From the NCBI GenBank assembly GCA_031771865.1, contig JASISA010000009.1:124001-188000 (forward strand): DNA of 64,000 nt. Reading direction: 5' to 3'. Shown in pieces: positions 9,859-20,841 of this stretch. Source of the stretch: Nothophaeocryptopus gaeumannii (lineage: Eukaryota > Ascomycota > Dothideomycetes > Mycosphaerellales > Mycosphaerellaceae). The notes under the pieces are model-generated. The model did not search any database. It had not been told where the DNA came from and worked only from the letters and a program-made list of their open reading frames with translations. Every line of letters begins with the position of its first letter. Positions within the stretch are counted from its first letter, which is position 1. A program made the position numbers and the translations under genes.

Positions 9859-12081
9859 TCACCGAGGAAGAGACGTCGACAGCTCGGGGAACGGATGATC
9901 CCTCGTGGTCTGATCCGTCCCTGGGTTGGCGTAGATGGTGAAGCCTCGAGTGTAGTTGAAGAAATGATGCCAGTCACCTGGAAGCTCCCCGAGGTATCTG
10001 ATCTCATCTGTGTCCACCCAGAGTACCTCCTCTGAGGATTGCGGGAGCGTTGATGGTTCGGGCACATCCAAGGGCTGCTCTGTGGGGTTGGCAGGTAAAT
10101 TCGTCTGAGGTGTCGTATTGACCGGGTTTGTGGCGGTGGCATGGGGTGGTGAATCCGTTCGGGATGGTGTATCCATTGGGGTTGGTAAAGTCGTTGGGAC
10201 TGGCGCTGGCGTCTCGGCTGGCGCAGTCTGTGACGTACCGGGTATTTCTTCCACAGGAGGTGGTTCTTGCCACTGCTCATTGAGCTCGGGGCTGAAGATG
10301 CCAGTCTTTTCGCACCCTCGGATTAGAGCGCCAATATCCTTGTGCTCAGTTCTGATCTTGGGATTCAAGTTGCCTCGGGTATCCATTGCATTTTGGGAGA
10401 TGAAAATGTCTTCAAAGCCGGAAATGATGGCGGTGTGGTCGGCGATACTCTTTGACACTGCTTTCGCAAACAGGTTCAAAGTCGAGTTCGTCCAGGTAAC
10501 CTGCTTCCGCAGCCGCTTGGTGGCGAGGGCGTTGACATTCAACAGTGCCTTATCCAGCTGCGGGACGATCTCCTCCAGCTGCGAGATGGTCTCCTTGATC
10601 TGCTTATTCTCTTTCTCCATTTTCTGGTAGGATTCGCTGTTCTTGATGGTAGTTTCAATGTCTCCCTCGAGCTGGCTTCTGAGGTTTCGAATCACGGCAG
10701 CGTCTTCTTGAATCTTTTTCGTTGCAATTCGCTGCTCATCGCGGCACTTCTCGATTTCGACCTGGGCGGCTTCCATTCGCTGCTTCTCGGTATCGACAGT
10801 AGTCTGGAGTTGCTGGATGACTGCAAGCGATCAGTACTCTTGTCGGACATCAGTGACAGTGAGTAGGGAAAACCCTACCTGGCTTCACAACTTTCTCCGC
10901 GGCAACCTCGGCCTTACGCGACATCTTCTGGTCAAGGGTCCTCTCCCTCCCATCTTGTCTCGTGTTTAGTTTCCTAATCGAGTCAGCTCCAATTCCCGCT
11001 TGATAAAGGGAATGACACTCACATCGCAATTTCCTGGATGTGCTCCTTGATTGCTCCTTGATGCGTTCTCTCAGTGTCCCATCAGCTATCTCTTGCATCA
11101 GGTGCTGACCGAGTTCTTTAGCAGTGCCCAGGGCAATGCGGAACTCATCACGCATGTCTGGTATATCAACGCGAGCGACAGCGAGTACCTGCTGTTGCTG
11201 CACTGTGTGCAAATAAAATTCGTGGTTCAACGTCCTGTGCAGATCTCCAATGCCGCGTGACGTGATGGTGTTCAGGGAGTCCATCATGGTCTTCATGAAG
11301 TCGCGTATGACACCAACCACGGGTTTCGCGTTCTCTGGTAGATGCTTCTCGAGATCCGCTAGGGTTCCCCTGATTCTGGCCGAGTCTTCTGGCATGACGA
11401 AGTGGAACTTGACCCCGTCGGCAAAATGGGTCCAGACCCTGTTCACAGCCAATATGTGCCTCAGATCAAGGTTTGCGCAGTAAACAGTAAACACCTACGA
11501 CTCGTTGCTCAACGGAATGTTCTTGAAGCCCGGTATTATGTGTTCCCTGATAAGCTCCTTCTCCGACTGGGTCCGGCTGGGGAGGACCATAGCGCCGCTT
11601 CCGTCAGTCACTGCGAGTGTGTCAGTCTCGACCTAAGCATTAGACAAGCTAGCAAGGCTTACACCGCTCAAGCGCGCTGCCAAGGTTAATCGTCTCCTCT
11701 CTTGGTCTCTCGAGCTGTTCAACATCCTCTTCAGAAACATCTCCGACGATGGATCCGGATGTCTCAGGTATGGGGATAGGTTGCATGAACCTCGCTTGTC
11801 CAGCTGGACATGCTCGAGCTGCGAGCGAGTGTAGGTCGCTCTCGGGGTCCTGCTGAATGGCATCTCAGTGGTGAAAAGTCGAAGCTACCGACGCTGTCGA
11901 GAGATTGCGTGCGCGTCGTGGTTCGTCCTTGATGGGTAGGTGCGGCATAATCAAAGAGTGTCTCGGTGGATTCTAGGTAATCTTCGCCATCTTGTCTCGG
12001 ATTCGCAGACATGCCCTTGTTTCGCTTGTGTGCTGCAAAGATCGAGTTTCGTTGAGGTGGTGATGTGTTCGAAGTCCGCAT
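9859..12081 (-). CDS. Coiled-coil protein, frame broken by an 11-bp duplication
   Basis: Multi-exon minus-strand gene. Supported exons, in order of reading: ...11663, 11610-11499, 11438-11023, 10973-10879, 10820-9859. Introns have GTAAGC, GTAGGT, GTGAGT and GTAGGG donors. A clear coding frame starts no later than ATG 11786 (MQPIPIPETSGS). An upstream frame from ATG 12081 (MRTSNTSPPQ) may be exon 1, joined by an unusually short intron of about 40 nt. The protein has an N-terminal helical region, long coiled coils (about residues 190-350) and a Pro/Thr-rich tail. I do not recognise the family. Exon 11438-11023 contains a perfect 11-bp tandem duplication (11041-11062). With it, normal splicing of the 49-nt intron gives an immediate TGA. 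Without it, the exons from 11786 on total 1,698 nt, divisible by three. Confidence 0.7.
11041..11062. repeat. 11-bp perfect tandem duplication inside an exon
   Basis: The unit tgctccttgat occurs twice back to back (11041-11051 and 11052-11062). On the coding (minus) strand it duplicates ATCAAGGAGCA and shifts the frame by +2, 18 nt before the next splice donor. Confidence 0.9.
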
Positions 12082-14029
12082 AGCACGGCGGAGAATATCC
12101 AGGTGGGCAGACGCGTAGAAGCGCGCTTGGACCAGTCGCCACTCTTCTACGAGCGGTGCAAAGAAACACCGGGATTGGACATAAACGCCTCGAAGGTGCT
12201 ACCTTTCGCGAGATGCTACCTTGGGATTGCCTCGTTCTAACAGAGACTACCGAGAGGATAGGCATTCCTACCTGACCCAGGATCCATGGGCCAGTCTCGA
12301 CGTTCAATGGCTGAAGCGCATCGTTCGATACAAGGCTATCATCTCCTGCCTCAACCCAGGTGGAGACCTTTTGCCATTCGAGCGACGAGACATGACAGCC
12401 GCCTGTCTTTGCGCAAACACAGACTCTCTTCACCAGCGCGGGCATCGATGTGATGCTCTGTCTCATCGCCGTTGGAACCCACCGTGTCATTGGTATCATT
12501 GGCGTCGCTACACCAACCGCGACCTCTTACAGTGCACTCTCTTCGAGTCTCGAGATCCAACCGGCGCTCATTATATGAACCCATCTCAAACTGCGGCCTT
12601 AGCGCTCATGCCTCTTTTCTGTTCACTCGTCCCTCGTCCGTACCCGCCATCCGCACCAAGATCGCAAGCGCCGATGTTCTCGACTTCATCCTCTCTGACT
12701 GCCATTGATATCTGTCTCCTTTGCCATCTTCTCACTCAGCGACGGGTTACACGCCTATCCCGTTGCCGAGGACAATTGCTTCACGAGATACGCCCGGTCA
12801 CATTCCTTCTCATTGCGACGAAATGGATGCAGCAGGAGCTACATCGTCCGAAGCTGCTTCCTATAGTTGTGGTAGGAGCCTCATCTCTGGAAAAGTTGCG
12901 CCTTCTTCTCTGTTGCACCTATGCTTTGATCTTGCGTCGTGCACGCGCGCCCTCCAATTGCACAAGCCGCGCAGAGCACGATTCAGCACTTCGATGTCGA
13001 GAACAGCAGCATCTCAGATACTTTCAGCAGCCGAGCGCACTGCAGCAAGCCGTTTGCTGAGTTGATGTTCGTGAGGATTCTGATCTGCGGCATTCGTGGA
13101 GGCAGTGGGAGAAGAGGCTGAGCTCGAGCGGATCTTCATCGACGTGAGAGAGAGAGAGCACAGGGGGATGGCATTCGTGGACAGTCGCGGCGGTGGTATC
13201 TAATAACCAGTAAACGTCTCGACACTGCAAGGAGAAAGCAAGGTGAGGTTGCAGAGGTACAGGCCAAGAAGCTCGTTCCCGGTGCGAGCGGTCCGACACT
13301 CTTACAGCCACAGCGCACCACGCCTCCTGCGCATCGTCACCTACACCATCGCAGCCTTCCCTTGAATATGACAGCCCGCCCTCGAATAGCCTGCGAGAAG
13401 TCACGATATTAGCATTCGTTGCACGTCCATCGTCGTCGCAAATCGCACTCGCCCCGGGAGTCATGTTCTCTGCAAAGCCGCGTCCTCCGCAAGAGTTTCG
13501 ATCGAGAAGAGGTTCAAGCCGGCGAGAGTTGCAGTCTATCGCAAGAGGTGGGAGTTCGGGGGTCTTCTTACTGCGTACGATGTCAAAAGAGCAGCGCTTT
13601 GGAGGTCTGTCGTGCTTTAGACGGGATAGCCAGTGTCACCAGCAAGGCGACTTCACTGCGTTCTGTGAGGCCCACCCGTTCATATCATCGTTTGGCAATG
13701 ATACTGTCGCGTGGTACGTGCTGGGGAGGTACAGCGCTGGTGTGTGCGTGGCCGTTCTTGACGAGGTCCGTGAAGATGCGGTACGAACTAGGTGAGGCAA
13801 TTTCGTGTGTATACAGCCAAGATCAAAAGAGGGCAGCATGACAGCCAGGTATGCTGCGTCAATTGTTGTTAAATGGGCAAGTGGGAGCATCTGCGCAGGT
13901 GGTGCCTTCCTCATCTGCTCCCAGAGTCGGAGAAAGATCGGTAAGCTCCCGACGCTCCTTGTTTTCCTCCATCTTGTGTCTTGAACCTGCTCTCCTCCTC
14001 CCTGCCCTCTCATAACAGTCCACAACACT
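12082..14029. other. 1.9-kb gap between divergent coiled-coil genes
   Basis: No convincing gene. A 279-codon plus frame (12221-13060) and several minus frames have the look of chance frames: rich in Ser/Arg/Cys, no domain. On the minus strand at about 13880-13925 lies a short remnant coding LGADEEGTT, which also occurs near the C-terminus of the gene starting at 14030. Part of this gap may therefore be decayed inverted duplicate sequence. The rest holds two divergent promoters. Confidence 0.45.
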
Positions 14030-15383
14030 ATGGCTACTCATCAGCTGCACGATCAGTCTATGTCTGCGTATAACGCCTACCAGGACAGCGACAGAGACCA
14101 CCAGAGCGGACCCCAGAGCAACCCCCAGAGTAATGACAACGACTTCGAAGATGACCCGGAGTATACCAAGCTGTTGAATTTCACCAACGACATACAACTG
14201 AGCCTCTCAGGGATCCTCAACTCCGAGACTATCGGGAATGACATGGACAAACACATTGCGATGACGCACCTCACAGTTACCATGGTGGACCAGTTCAAGG
14301 CCGCTAAGAGAGTAGCCAGGAACCTATGCAGCAGACACCAGGAGCTACAAGAGCAGGAGCTGGAGGCTGACGAAAAGCAGCCGCTCTCAGAGCTCACCAG
14401 GAAGAGTAAGTCGAGCCTCGAGAGCAACACTCGCCGGAGCGAACACTGATCGGCGTGTAGGCTGGAAGATGGCTTGATCAGCTTGAAGACAGATCGAGAG
14501 GAGTACGGAAACGCGAAAGCTTCCTTGAATACGGAACGCACAGAAGTGAGTTGCATCTCCTCACCAAATCGCTCCTGCTTCCTGCGGAACACCCTGCAGC
14601 TCGATGCGAGGCGCCGGCGTGACTTGTGCGTAGCTAACTGTGAGACAGCTCGAGAGTGCCCAGAGACAGCTCGAGAACGCCCAGAGACAGCTCGAGGAAG
14701 CTCAGAACACTCTTAACGATGACGTGGAGGACTTTCGCGAGACCCGGACGCGCGTGGAGTCCATCGACCAGGAATTCACGGCCCGCGAACAGCGCGCAAG
14801 GGACATGGACGAGACAATCCAGAAGTAAGCCCCAGTAACCCGCTCTCACAACGCCCACACTCGATGACACCATACGCACGCACAAGCAACTTTCACCGCC
14901 AAGGGATGAGATGTGTATCGTTATTGACTCTTGAGCAGGAACTACGACTTCAGCCATGATTGGCTACGACGCAGTATGAACCTGTCAGACACTGCGGATG
15001 TTTTCAAGCACCTCGCCAGTAAGTATCTTGGCACACATCTAAAAGTGGCTGCTGACTCGCAAGCAGTCATTACTTGGCGCAGCTCCAAGCTTGATGAAAC
15101 GGAGCGGAGTCTGGAAGAAGCCAACGCAGAGATTAAGCGACTTCGCGCCGTCGATAAGGCGCAAAGAATGGAACCCGAGACCACTACCCCCATCATATCA
15201 ACGGCATCGCCAGGACAATCGAGCAAGTCGCAGACTGCACCGACTGACCGTCTTGCCGCTGGTGTTTTGGGAGCGGATGAAGAGGGAACCACTGCAGATG
15301 CAATTCGAGAGTCCACTATTGCGGCCATAAACCGCCAAGGCACTCTTCAGAAGACCTCAAAGGATAATGCGCCCGAGGGGTAG
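14030..15383 (+). CDS. Coiled-coil protein with heptad repeat
   Basis: Five-exon model: 14030-14405, 14469-14545, 14649-14824, 14939-15018, 15067-15383, total 1,026 nt and 341 residues. Introns 2-5 joins are clean (RTE|LESAQ, IQK|NYDFS, HLA|ITWRSS). Intron 1 is less certain: the first acceptor after the branch point (14460) leads to a stop, so the model uses the AG at 14468. The protein is acidic and Gln-rich at the N-terminus, then has a coiled coil containing three seven-residue units (LESAQRQ, LENAQRQ, LEEAQNT), then a second coiled coil and a disordered tail with LGADEEGTT. I do not recognise the family. It could be a cytoskeletal or scaffold protein, but that is a guess. Confidence 0.65.
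14643..14705. repeat. 21-bp x3 repeat at a splice acceptor
   Basis: Three 21-bp units (14643-14663, 14664-14684, 14685-14705), each starting agacagctcgag. The proposed acceptor of intron 2 (ACAG at 14648) lies inside unit 1, so the same acceptor sequence recurs in phase at 14669 and 14690. Confidence 0.8.
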
Positions 15384-15970
15384 CCGTCAGCTGGTCAGGG
15401 AGTTTCTCAGTTGAGTGGCTCCTTGAGACTGTTGATGGATTCGACCGACATGGAGTCGTCCTGATTTACCTTTGCCCTTCCTCTCCTCGTCTGTCATCAG
15501 CTTGTCATCCTGCATCTGCAAGTGACATCCATCTCTGATCAACACACCAACGCCTTTGACATCCTGCTGGCCTGCACTTGCAAGCCAACAAGAGTCATCC
15601 TAGATCGGTCTTGCCCTAAGAGGTGAGATTGATATGAGAATGTTGGTGATCTACATGTAATTAATATGAATTAAGAAAGTATCTTCATTTTCCCGCTCTT
15701 CCAGTGATACTCACCATGTTGTTGCAATGCAATCGGACGACACCAGCGTCCAACAAACGTCTTATCACCCGCGAGTTTCGTTGTGGTAGATCATAATCAA
15801 ATCTGCACATTACGCACCGCAGACCCTAGAAGAGAGCCTGCTGATATATACTCTAGAAACCGCAACATTAGATACAAGGAAAGAGTGCGGGTATTATCTA
15901 CACGAACAATACGCCTCCAAGCTCCAAGCTCTCACACCAATGCGACCAACACTTTTTTCCATTACCCCAT
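15384..15970. other. intergenic between convergent genes
   Basis: 3' flanks of the coiled-coil gene (plus) and the wall-protein gene (minus). AT-richer around 15650-15700. No gene seen. Confidence 0.55.
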
Positions 15971-17713
15971 CTACAATGCGAAAACAGCCGCGACCATCGC
16001 AATTAAACCAGCAACAGACGAGAAGGTCGTCATGCTAGCAGCGCCAGTGTACGCCACAGGGCTAGATGGCTTAGGACCAGTGCCGTTGGAAGATCCCCAG
16101 CTGCCAGTTGGCGAGGCAGCACCCCAGCCAGATGGCTTGGCACCTCCGTAACCACTTGGTGCAGCACCGCCGTTGCCCCAGCTTCCTGCACCGTAGCCGG
16201 AAGGAGCAGCGCCGCCGGTGGCATATGGGAGGGGCTTGACATAGGCGGTGGAGACGGCGGCGGAAGAAGAGGCTGAGCCGGAACCGTATGCTGGGGCAGA
16301 GCCTGATGGTGCCCAAGCGCCAGCGGAAGCAGAGCCAGATGGAGCCCATGCACCAGCGGAGGCAGAGCTAGATGGTGCCCATGCGCCAGCGGAAGCAGAG
16401 CTAGATGGTGCCCATGCGCCAGCAGAGACAGAGCTAGATGGGGCCCATGCGCCAGCAGATGACGAGCCAGATGGTGCCCATGCGCCAGCGGAAGCAGAGC
16501 TAGATGGTGCCCAAGCACCGGCAGATGACGAGCCAGATGGAGAGCCGTAAGCTGGAGCAGAGGCGGATGGAGCCCAGGTAGCGCTGCTGGCGCACTGGGT
16601 GCTGTCACCGCAAGCGTAGATGGTAGAGACGACGGTCTTGTACTCTGTCGCAGTCTTGCCGCCGCCATTCACTGGAGAGTAGGGAGTCGTGGCTGGGGTA
16701 GAAGCAGACCACGAACCGTAGCCTCCGGAAGCAGAGGAAAGAGTGACGGTCTTGTAGATGGTCTGGGTGACACCCTCAGAGACGGTGGTCTCGACGGTGG
16801 TGTAGACAGCGGGAGAAGAGACGGCTGGGTAAGGCTCAGCAGACTTGGACCAGCTGCCGGATGGCTTGCCCCAGCTGGCGGAGGTCTCCTCAGCGTAAGA
16901 CTCAGTGACGGTGGTCTTCACGGTCTCAGTGGAGTAGTCGTAGTGAGTGACAACGGTGGTGTGGTCGCCGTAGGTAACCCAGTTGGTGGTGACTGGAGTG
17001 GAGTAAGTAGAGGTCTTCTCAGTCTCGTAAGTCTTGTATTGAACTGGAGTGGTCTCCTTGCCCCAAGTGGCAGAGGTGGTGGCCGAGTTGGACGACTTGT
17101 CGCCCCAGGAAGATGAAGCAGAGGATGAAGAGTAAGCTGGAGCACTCTCGCTTTTGTATCCCCAGCCAAAGCTGCTTGGGATGCTGGTGAAGGTGGTGCT
17201 TGGCTTGGCGACACCGTGTCCGAAAGAGACCGGGAAGCTCGTCTCCCAGGACTTGTGCTCGTAGCTCTTGGTCTTTGCCCACTTGTCAGTGTGCGAGGTG
17301 CTAGCGGACTCAGTAGGATATCCCCATGGCTTCTCGACTGAGGTGCTCGTGGTGTACTCATCAGTCTTGGACCAGGTTGGCTTCCAGGACTCTGAGCCGC
17401 TGTATGACTCGGACCAAGTTGGCTTCCAGGACTCTGAGCCACCGTATGCTGGGAGCGATGAGCTGCTCGCACTGGAGGTGGTGTAGGTTGTCGCGTCGTG
17501 GGACCATGACTCAGTTGATTTCTCGTACTGTGGTGCGGAGTAGGTCGTTGGCTCGGCCTTCTTGCTGGTGGACTCCTCGTCGCAAGTGCTGGTGGATGAA
17601 GCACCGTATGCGTATGGAGTCTCAGAGCTGGACTCTGGGGCGTAAGCCTCAAGGGCTGCGTAAGTGCCTTGGACGGCGGCCGCAAGGACGGCAATGTTGG
17701 CGAATGAAGGCAT
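15971..17713 (-). CDS. GPI-anchored cell-wall protein with 11-residue repeats
   Basis: Single exon, 580 residues. N-terminal signal peptide (MPSFANIAVLAAAVQGTYA). The mature protein is very rich in Ser, Thr, Ala, Tyr and Trp. It carries duplicated GSESWKPTWS units near residue 100 and Thr-rich TVVTHYDYSTETVKTTVTES and TVSEGVTQTIYKTVT segments typical of fungal wall proteins. About six AGAWAPS(S/G)S(A/S/V)S repeats follow. The C-terminus ends in a hydrophobic tail (TTFSSVAGLIAMVAAVFAL) after small residues, as expected for GPI attachment. The likely location is the cell wall or plasma membrane, heavily O-glycosylated. No enzymatic domain. Long open frames antisense to it result from the biased composition and are not genes. 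Confidence 0.85.
   Translation of the reverse strand: MPSFANIAVLAAAVQGTYAALEAYAPESSSETPYAYGASSTSTCDEESTSKKAEPTTYSAPQYEKSTESWSHDATTYTTSSASSSSLPAYGGSESWKPTWSESYSGSESWKPTWSKTDEYTTSTSVEKPWGYPTESASTSHTDKWAKTKSYEHKSWETSFPVSFGHGVAKPSTTFTSIPSSFGWGYKSESAPAYSSSSASSSWGDKSSNSATTSATWGKETTPVQYKTYETEKTSTYSTPVTTNWVTYGDHTTVVTHYDYSTETVKTTVTESYAEETSASWGKPSGSWSKSAEPYPAVSSPAVYTTVETTVSEGVTQTIYKTVTLSSASGGYGSWSASTPATTPYSPVNGGGKTATEYKTVVSTIYACGDSTQCASSATWAPSASAPAYGSPSGSSSAGAWAPSSSASAGAWAPSGSSSAGAWAPSSSVSAGAWAPSSSASAGAWAPSSSASAGAWAPSGSASAGAWAPSGSAPAYGSGSASSSAAVSTAYVKPLPYATGGAAPSGYGAGSWGNGGAAPSGYGGAKPSGWGAASPTGSWGSSNGTGPKPSSPVAYTGAASMTTFSSVAGLIAMVAAVFAL
16299..16549. repeat. 33-bp coding minisatellite
   Basis: About seven degenerate copies of a 33-bp unit (core gatggtgcccatgcgccagc), in frame with the wall protein and encoding the AGAWAPS repeats. 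Whole-unit gains or losses would keep the frame. Confidence 0.85.
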
Positions 17714-19560
17714 GATTAGATTGATTATGATTAATTACTATCAGTGAGTGGACGGCCTTGGCCTGTAATGAATGACTGGACCCGAGGGTCTGAAGGGGAA
17801 TGATAGCAGGAGAAGCTTGAGGGTGATGAACGTAGGGTTGAGAGAGGGAAGAGAACAGGATCGCGAGAAAGAGAAGTATATCGACTCACGGTACTCCTCC
17901 TCGGAGGCGTCGGAGGCCCGGCCGCGTGGGAACGCTCACGCTCTGATCGTTGTTGTTCCCAATTTCCCGAGTGTACTTGCTAGAGATGAGATAATCCACT
18001 TTCAGGTGGGACTTGTTGCCAAAGGCGTCGACAGCGCGATGGCTTGGCCAGAAATGTATAAGAGAGAGGAGATGGCGTGCGGAAATACCCAGATCGAGCG
18101 TGACGACGGTTAGGCGCCCGCGGTCGCTATGTCAAATCGGACGTCCAGCGCAACGGCCGACAACATTAATGTCATCTCAGCCGCCAAACAGACAACAGCG
18201 CTGTCCCCGTGGCTTGCAAAAGTACGGCTCTTCCACGACAAGTCCCCCCTCTTGACAGCTTGCGCTGGCATCTTCGTCTTGCGTCTTTGGAAATGATGTC
18301 GTCGTGTGTTCGGAGGCCCGTCGGAGCGGATACGAGTCCTTTGGCAAACGTTGGCCTCGTTAGAGAGGAGGATCTTCATGAGATGGAGTAGGCAAGTGAC
18401 CGAGTTCAGGGGAAGACGGCTCCTTAATAGCGGCAGGGAGAGTTCAGCGGGCGGAAGTGGACCGCATGCTGATGACTAACACCGTTCTTCCGGTCTTCAT
18501 TGAGTTCACGACCCGTCTTCAAATTTGGTCGTGCGAAGTACTACTAGACCACAAGCGACCTGATATGTCCACTTCCTCAGAAGACACAGAGATCCTGGTG
18601 TGGCTGGCAACATTACTTATCTCGTTCCAAACGAACACCAGAAGCAGCTCACTGGCAATTTGATAGAGTCTACTCCCTTGCACATGGACAAGACTTCAGC
18701 CGAAGAACAGCCAACGGCACATAGCAAGCCATCATCATTTGGCAAGAGCCTTCTACGTCAAGACTCTGGATCCTACAGCCACCTCAGCAAATGTCACTCG
18801 AGAACGGTCCATCAGGAGAAAACCCTTCGTGCGAAGCACCCTTCTTGAAAGTCAAGGAAATCAGCCTGCCTGACGACATCCATCTCAGCAAGAGGTCTCT
18901 CCTCAATTTCAGGGGTCTTCTCTGGCGCATCATATTTTGCCTCTCGGAAGACAAGTTTGACCTCAGCAGGCCCACGTATATCACCAAGACCAAGGGCCAA
19001 AGTCCCATTTATTTGAGGTGAAGTCCTCTCACATCAGAGCCGCATCTATTCATCGCTTGCTCGCTACCAACTGCCTGGTAGAGCCTTACATCATGCATAC
19101 AAAGGACTCGTTGTCGCTTGTTCGTCGGTTCCCCTTTCCGTGGAATGCGGACACGAAATCTTTCTGTGAACAGTTGCCATACAAAGGAAAAGCGATACCC
19201 AGGACTTCAGTCCTCACACACACATTCCTCGCTACCGACTGCAAGCACAACCACGAGAGATCTATGTATCCCTAATGCGTGGGCAAGACCCGCCAAACCG
19301 GACGCACACTCGGGTATATTGGACGGAATCCTTTCTCGGCATGACCGCGAGACCTCCTAGACTCATGACATACACAGTGTTGCAACAATGAGCGCTCTTA
19401 GCATATACTCGGAGTAAGTGCATCCTAGGTGAACATCCCGCTTCCGATTCTGTATCCCGCTCAAGTCTTTACCTTCACGTTGTACATACTTTGATTTGAC
19501 TTGCAGCCACACACAATCTAGACTTTGAGAACAAGAGCGATAGCGGTTTCACGACCTGAA
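17714..19560. other. 1.8-kb divergent intergenic region with a possible spliced uORF
   Basis: Holds the promoter of the wall-protein gene (minus) and of the gene at 19561 (plus). Long frames here (for example 17772-18113) lack domains. Just before the plus gene, ATG 19388 followed by a GTAAGT donor (19414) and a TTGCAG acceptor (19506) would make a 15-codon spliced upstream ORF ending TGA at 19526-19528. Confidence 0.5.
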
Positions 19561-20583
19561 ATGGCAACTACGAACGTGAAGCAGCTGCACTGGACGCAGC
19601 GTATAGCACTGGTCAGGCACAATCTTCATGCGGCCAGCAGAAGTGGAGACTTTGGCTTCTTCAAGGCACTGCAGGCAGCCGGCTTGCTGGAGGGCACGAA
19701 CCACTTCGCGACATTGACAGCCATGATAGGAGACGAATTTGATACCATCATGGCTGCCATGGATAACCTCAACGGCGGCCTCGCTTACATACATCAAGAC
19801 GCATTTGAGAAGGTGTACGACAATCTCAAGAACTCCATGCGAGACGAAGATAAGGAAGCTGACAGATCCAACTTGTGGGTGGATGTCACCATGCAGAGGA
19901 ACATGGCAGACATGGCCATCGACAAGCTTTCAAATTCTGCGATTGGTCTCATCAATCAGCAGCCTGCCCATGTTCAGGACGCAGCTGCCAATGTCTTCAT
20001 CACTGGTGTCACTCTTATTGCGGACTGTGTCGAGGTCGTCATCAGGCAGCTGGACACGATTGATCAGAAGATGAATGACTTCATCCGCCTGGAAGAAAGC
20101 TGGAATACTGTGAAGGCCTCCGTCATCGCCGCCAATTCTGGCTTGAAGGGCGTTTTCTACATGCTTGATGCTACCGATCCTCAGGGCGAGAAAGCTCCGC
20201 GGTCGTTGAGCATCTCGAGTGCTGGAAGCACCATGTTTCGCAAATTGTCCAACGCTTTCCAGAGTTCGCCACCGAGCCGGAGCTCCAGTGTGGCCAGTGC
20301 AGGTGTATCACGAGCCCCCGTCCGCTCGCCTTCTCCGGTCTACCGCACGCCTAACTACGTGCGCAACAGCGTTAGTGCAGGATGCCCAACGAGCATGCCC
20401 TTTGCCATCAACAATGCAGCTTTCAACGGGAACTTCACCGCTCATACACTGAGCACCATTCCGCCGACACCCGCGTATGAGGATGACATGTGCGATCCAT
20501 TCGACAAGAGCGAGATGGTGCCGCCAGTTCCGACCCTCCCCATCAACGCAACAGAGAGGCGCATGAGCCAAGCGGTCATGTAG
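19561..20583 (+). CDS. Hypothetical helical protein with Ser-rich tail
   Basis: Start at ATG 19561 (MATTNVKQLHW), giving 340 residues. The frame is open a little upstream but without an ATG, and an apparent leader intron (19414-19506) ends just before. Residues 1-215 look helical and globular (GDFGFFKALQAAGLL, DTIMAAMDNLNGGLAYIHQDAF, VFITGVTLIADCVEVVIRQL). Residues 220-340 are disordered, Ser/Pro-rich and likely phosphorylated (SSPPSRSSSVASAG). No family recognised. Codon use and the clean single exon support a real gene. Confidence 0.72.
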   Translation: MATTNVKQLHWTQRIALVRHNLHAASRSGDFGFFKALQAAGLLEGTNHFATLTAMIGDEFDTIMAAMDNLNGGLAYIHQDAFEKVYDNLKNSMRDEDKEADRSNLWVDVTMQRNMADMAIDKLSNSAIGLINQQPAHVQDAAANVFITGVTLIADCVEVVIRQLDTIDQKMNDFIRLEESWNTVKASVIAANSGLKGVFYMLDATDPQGEKAPRSLSISSAGSTMFRKLSNAFQSSPPSRSSSVASAGVSRAPVRSPSPVYRTPNYVRNSVSAGCPTSMPFAINNAAFNGNFTAHTLSTIPPTPAYEDDMCDPFDKSEMVPPVPTLPINATERRMSQAVM

Positions 20584-20841
20584 AGTGCCAGAAACTTTGA
20601 GAGATTTCTTTGGAAGGACATAGATAATGAGCACAAAGTCACGACAACTTGTAAATATCTGTGAATAGTTAATAGTACATATGACGGCCGAAAGAACATG
20701 AACGCGCTTCACTTCACTCGCACCTTCTATCTTTGGATAGAGTTTTGGTTACGTAAGCTGCACTTTCCATCTCCAACTTCGTCGTTTGATCAAACAGCTT
20801 CTTCTGTGGAAACATCAACAATCGTACCCAAGTCCGTCAAG

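Noticed and set aside
12221..13060. 279-codon plus-strand frame
   Set aside because: No domain, chance-like composition, and overlapped by equally long frames on the other strand.
14461..14633. Alternative long frame after intron 1 of the coiled-coil gene
   Set aside because: It ends in a stop before the heptad exon and cannot join the clearly coding exons downstream.
16248..17486. Long open frames antisense to the wall-protein gene
   Set aside because: They arise from the biased Ser/Ala/Gly repeat codons; the sense strand has signal peptide, repeats and GPI tail.
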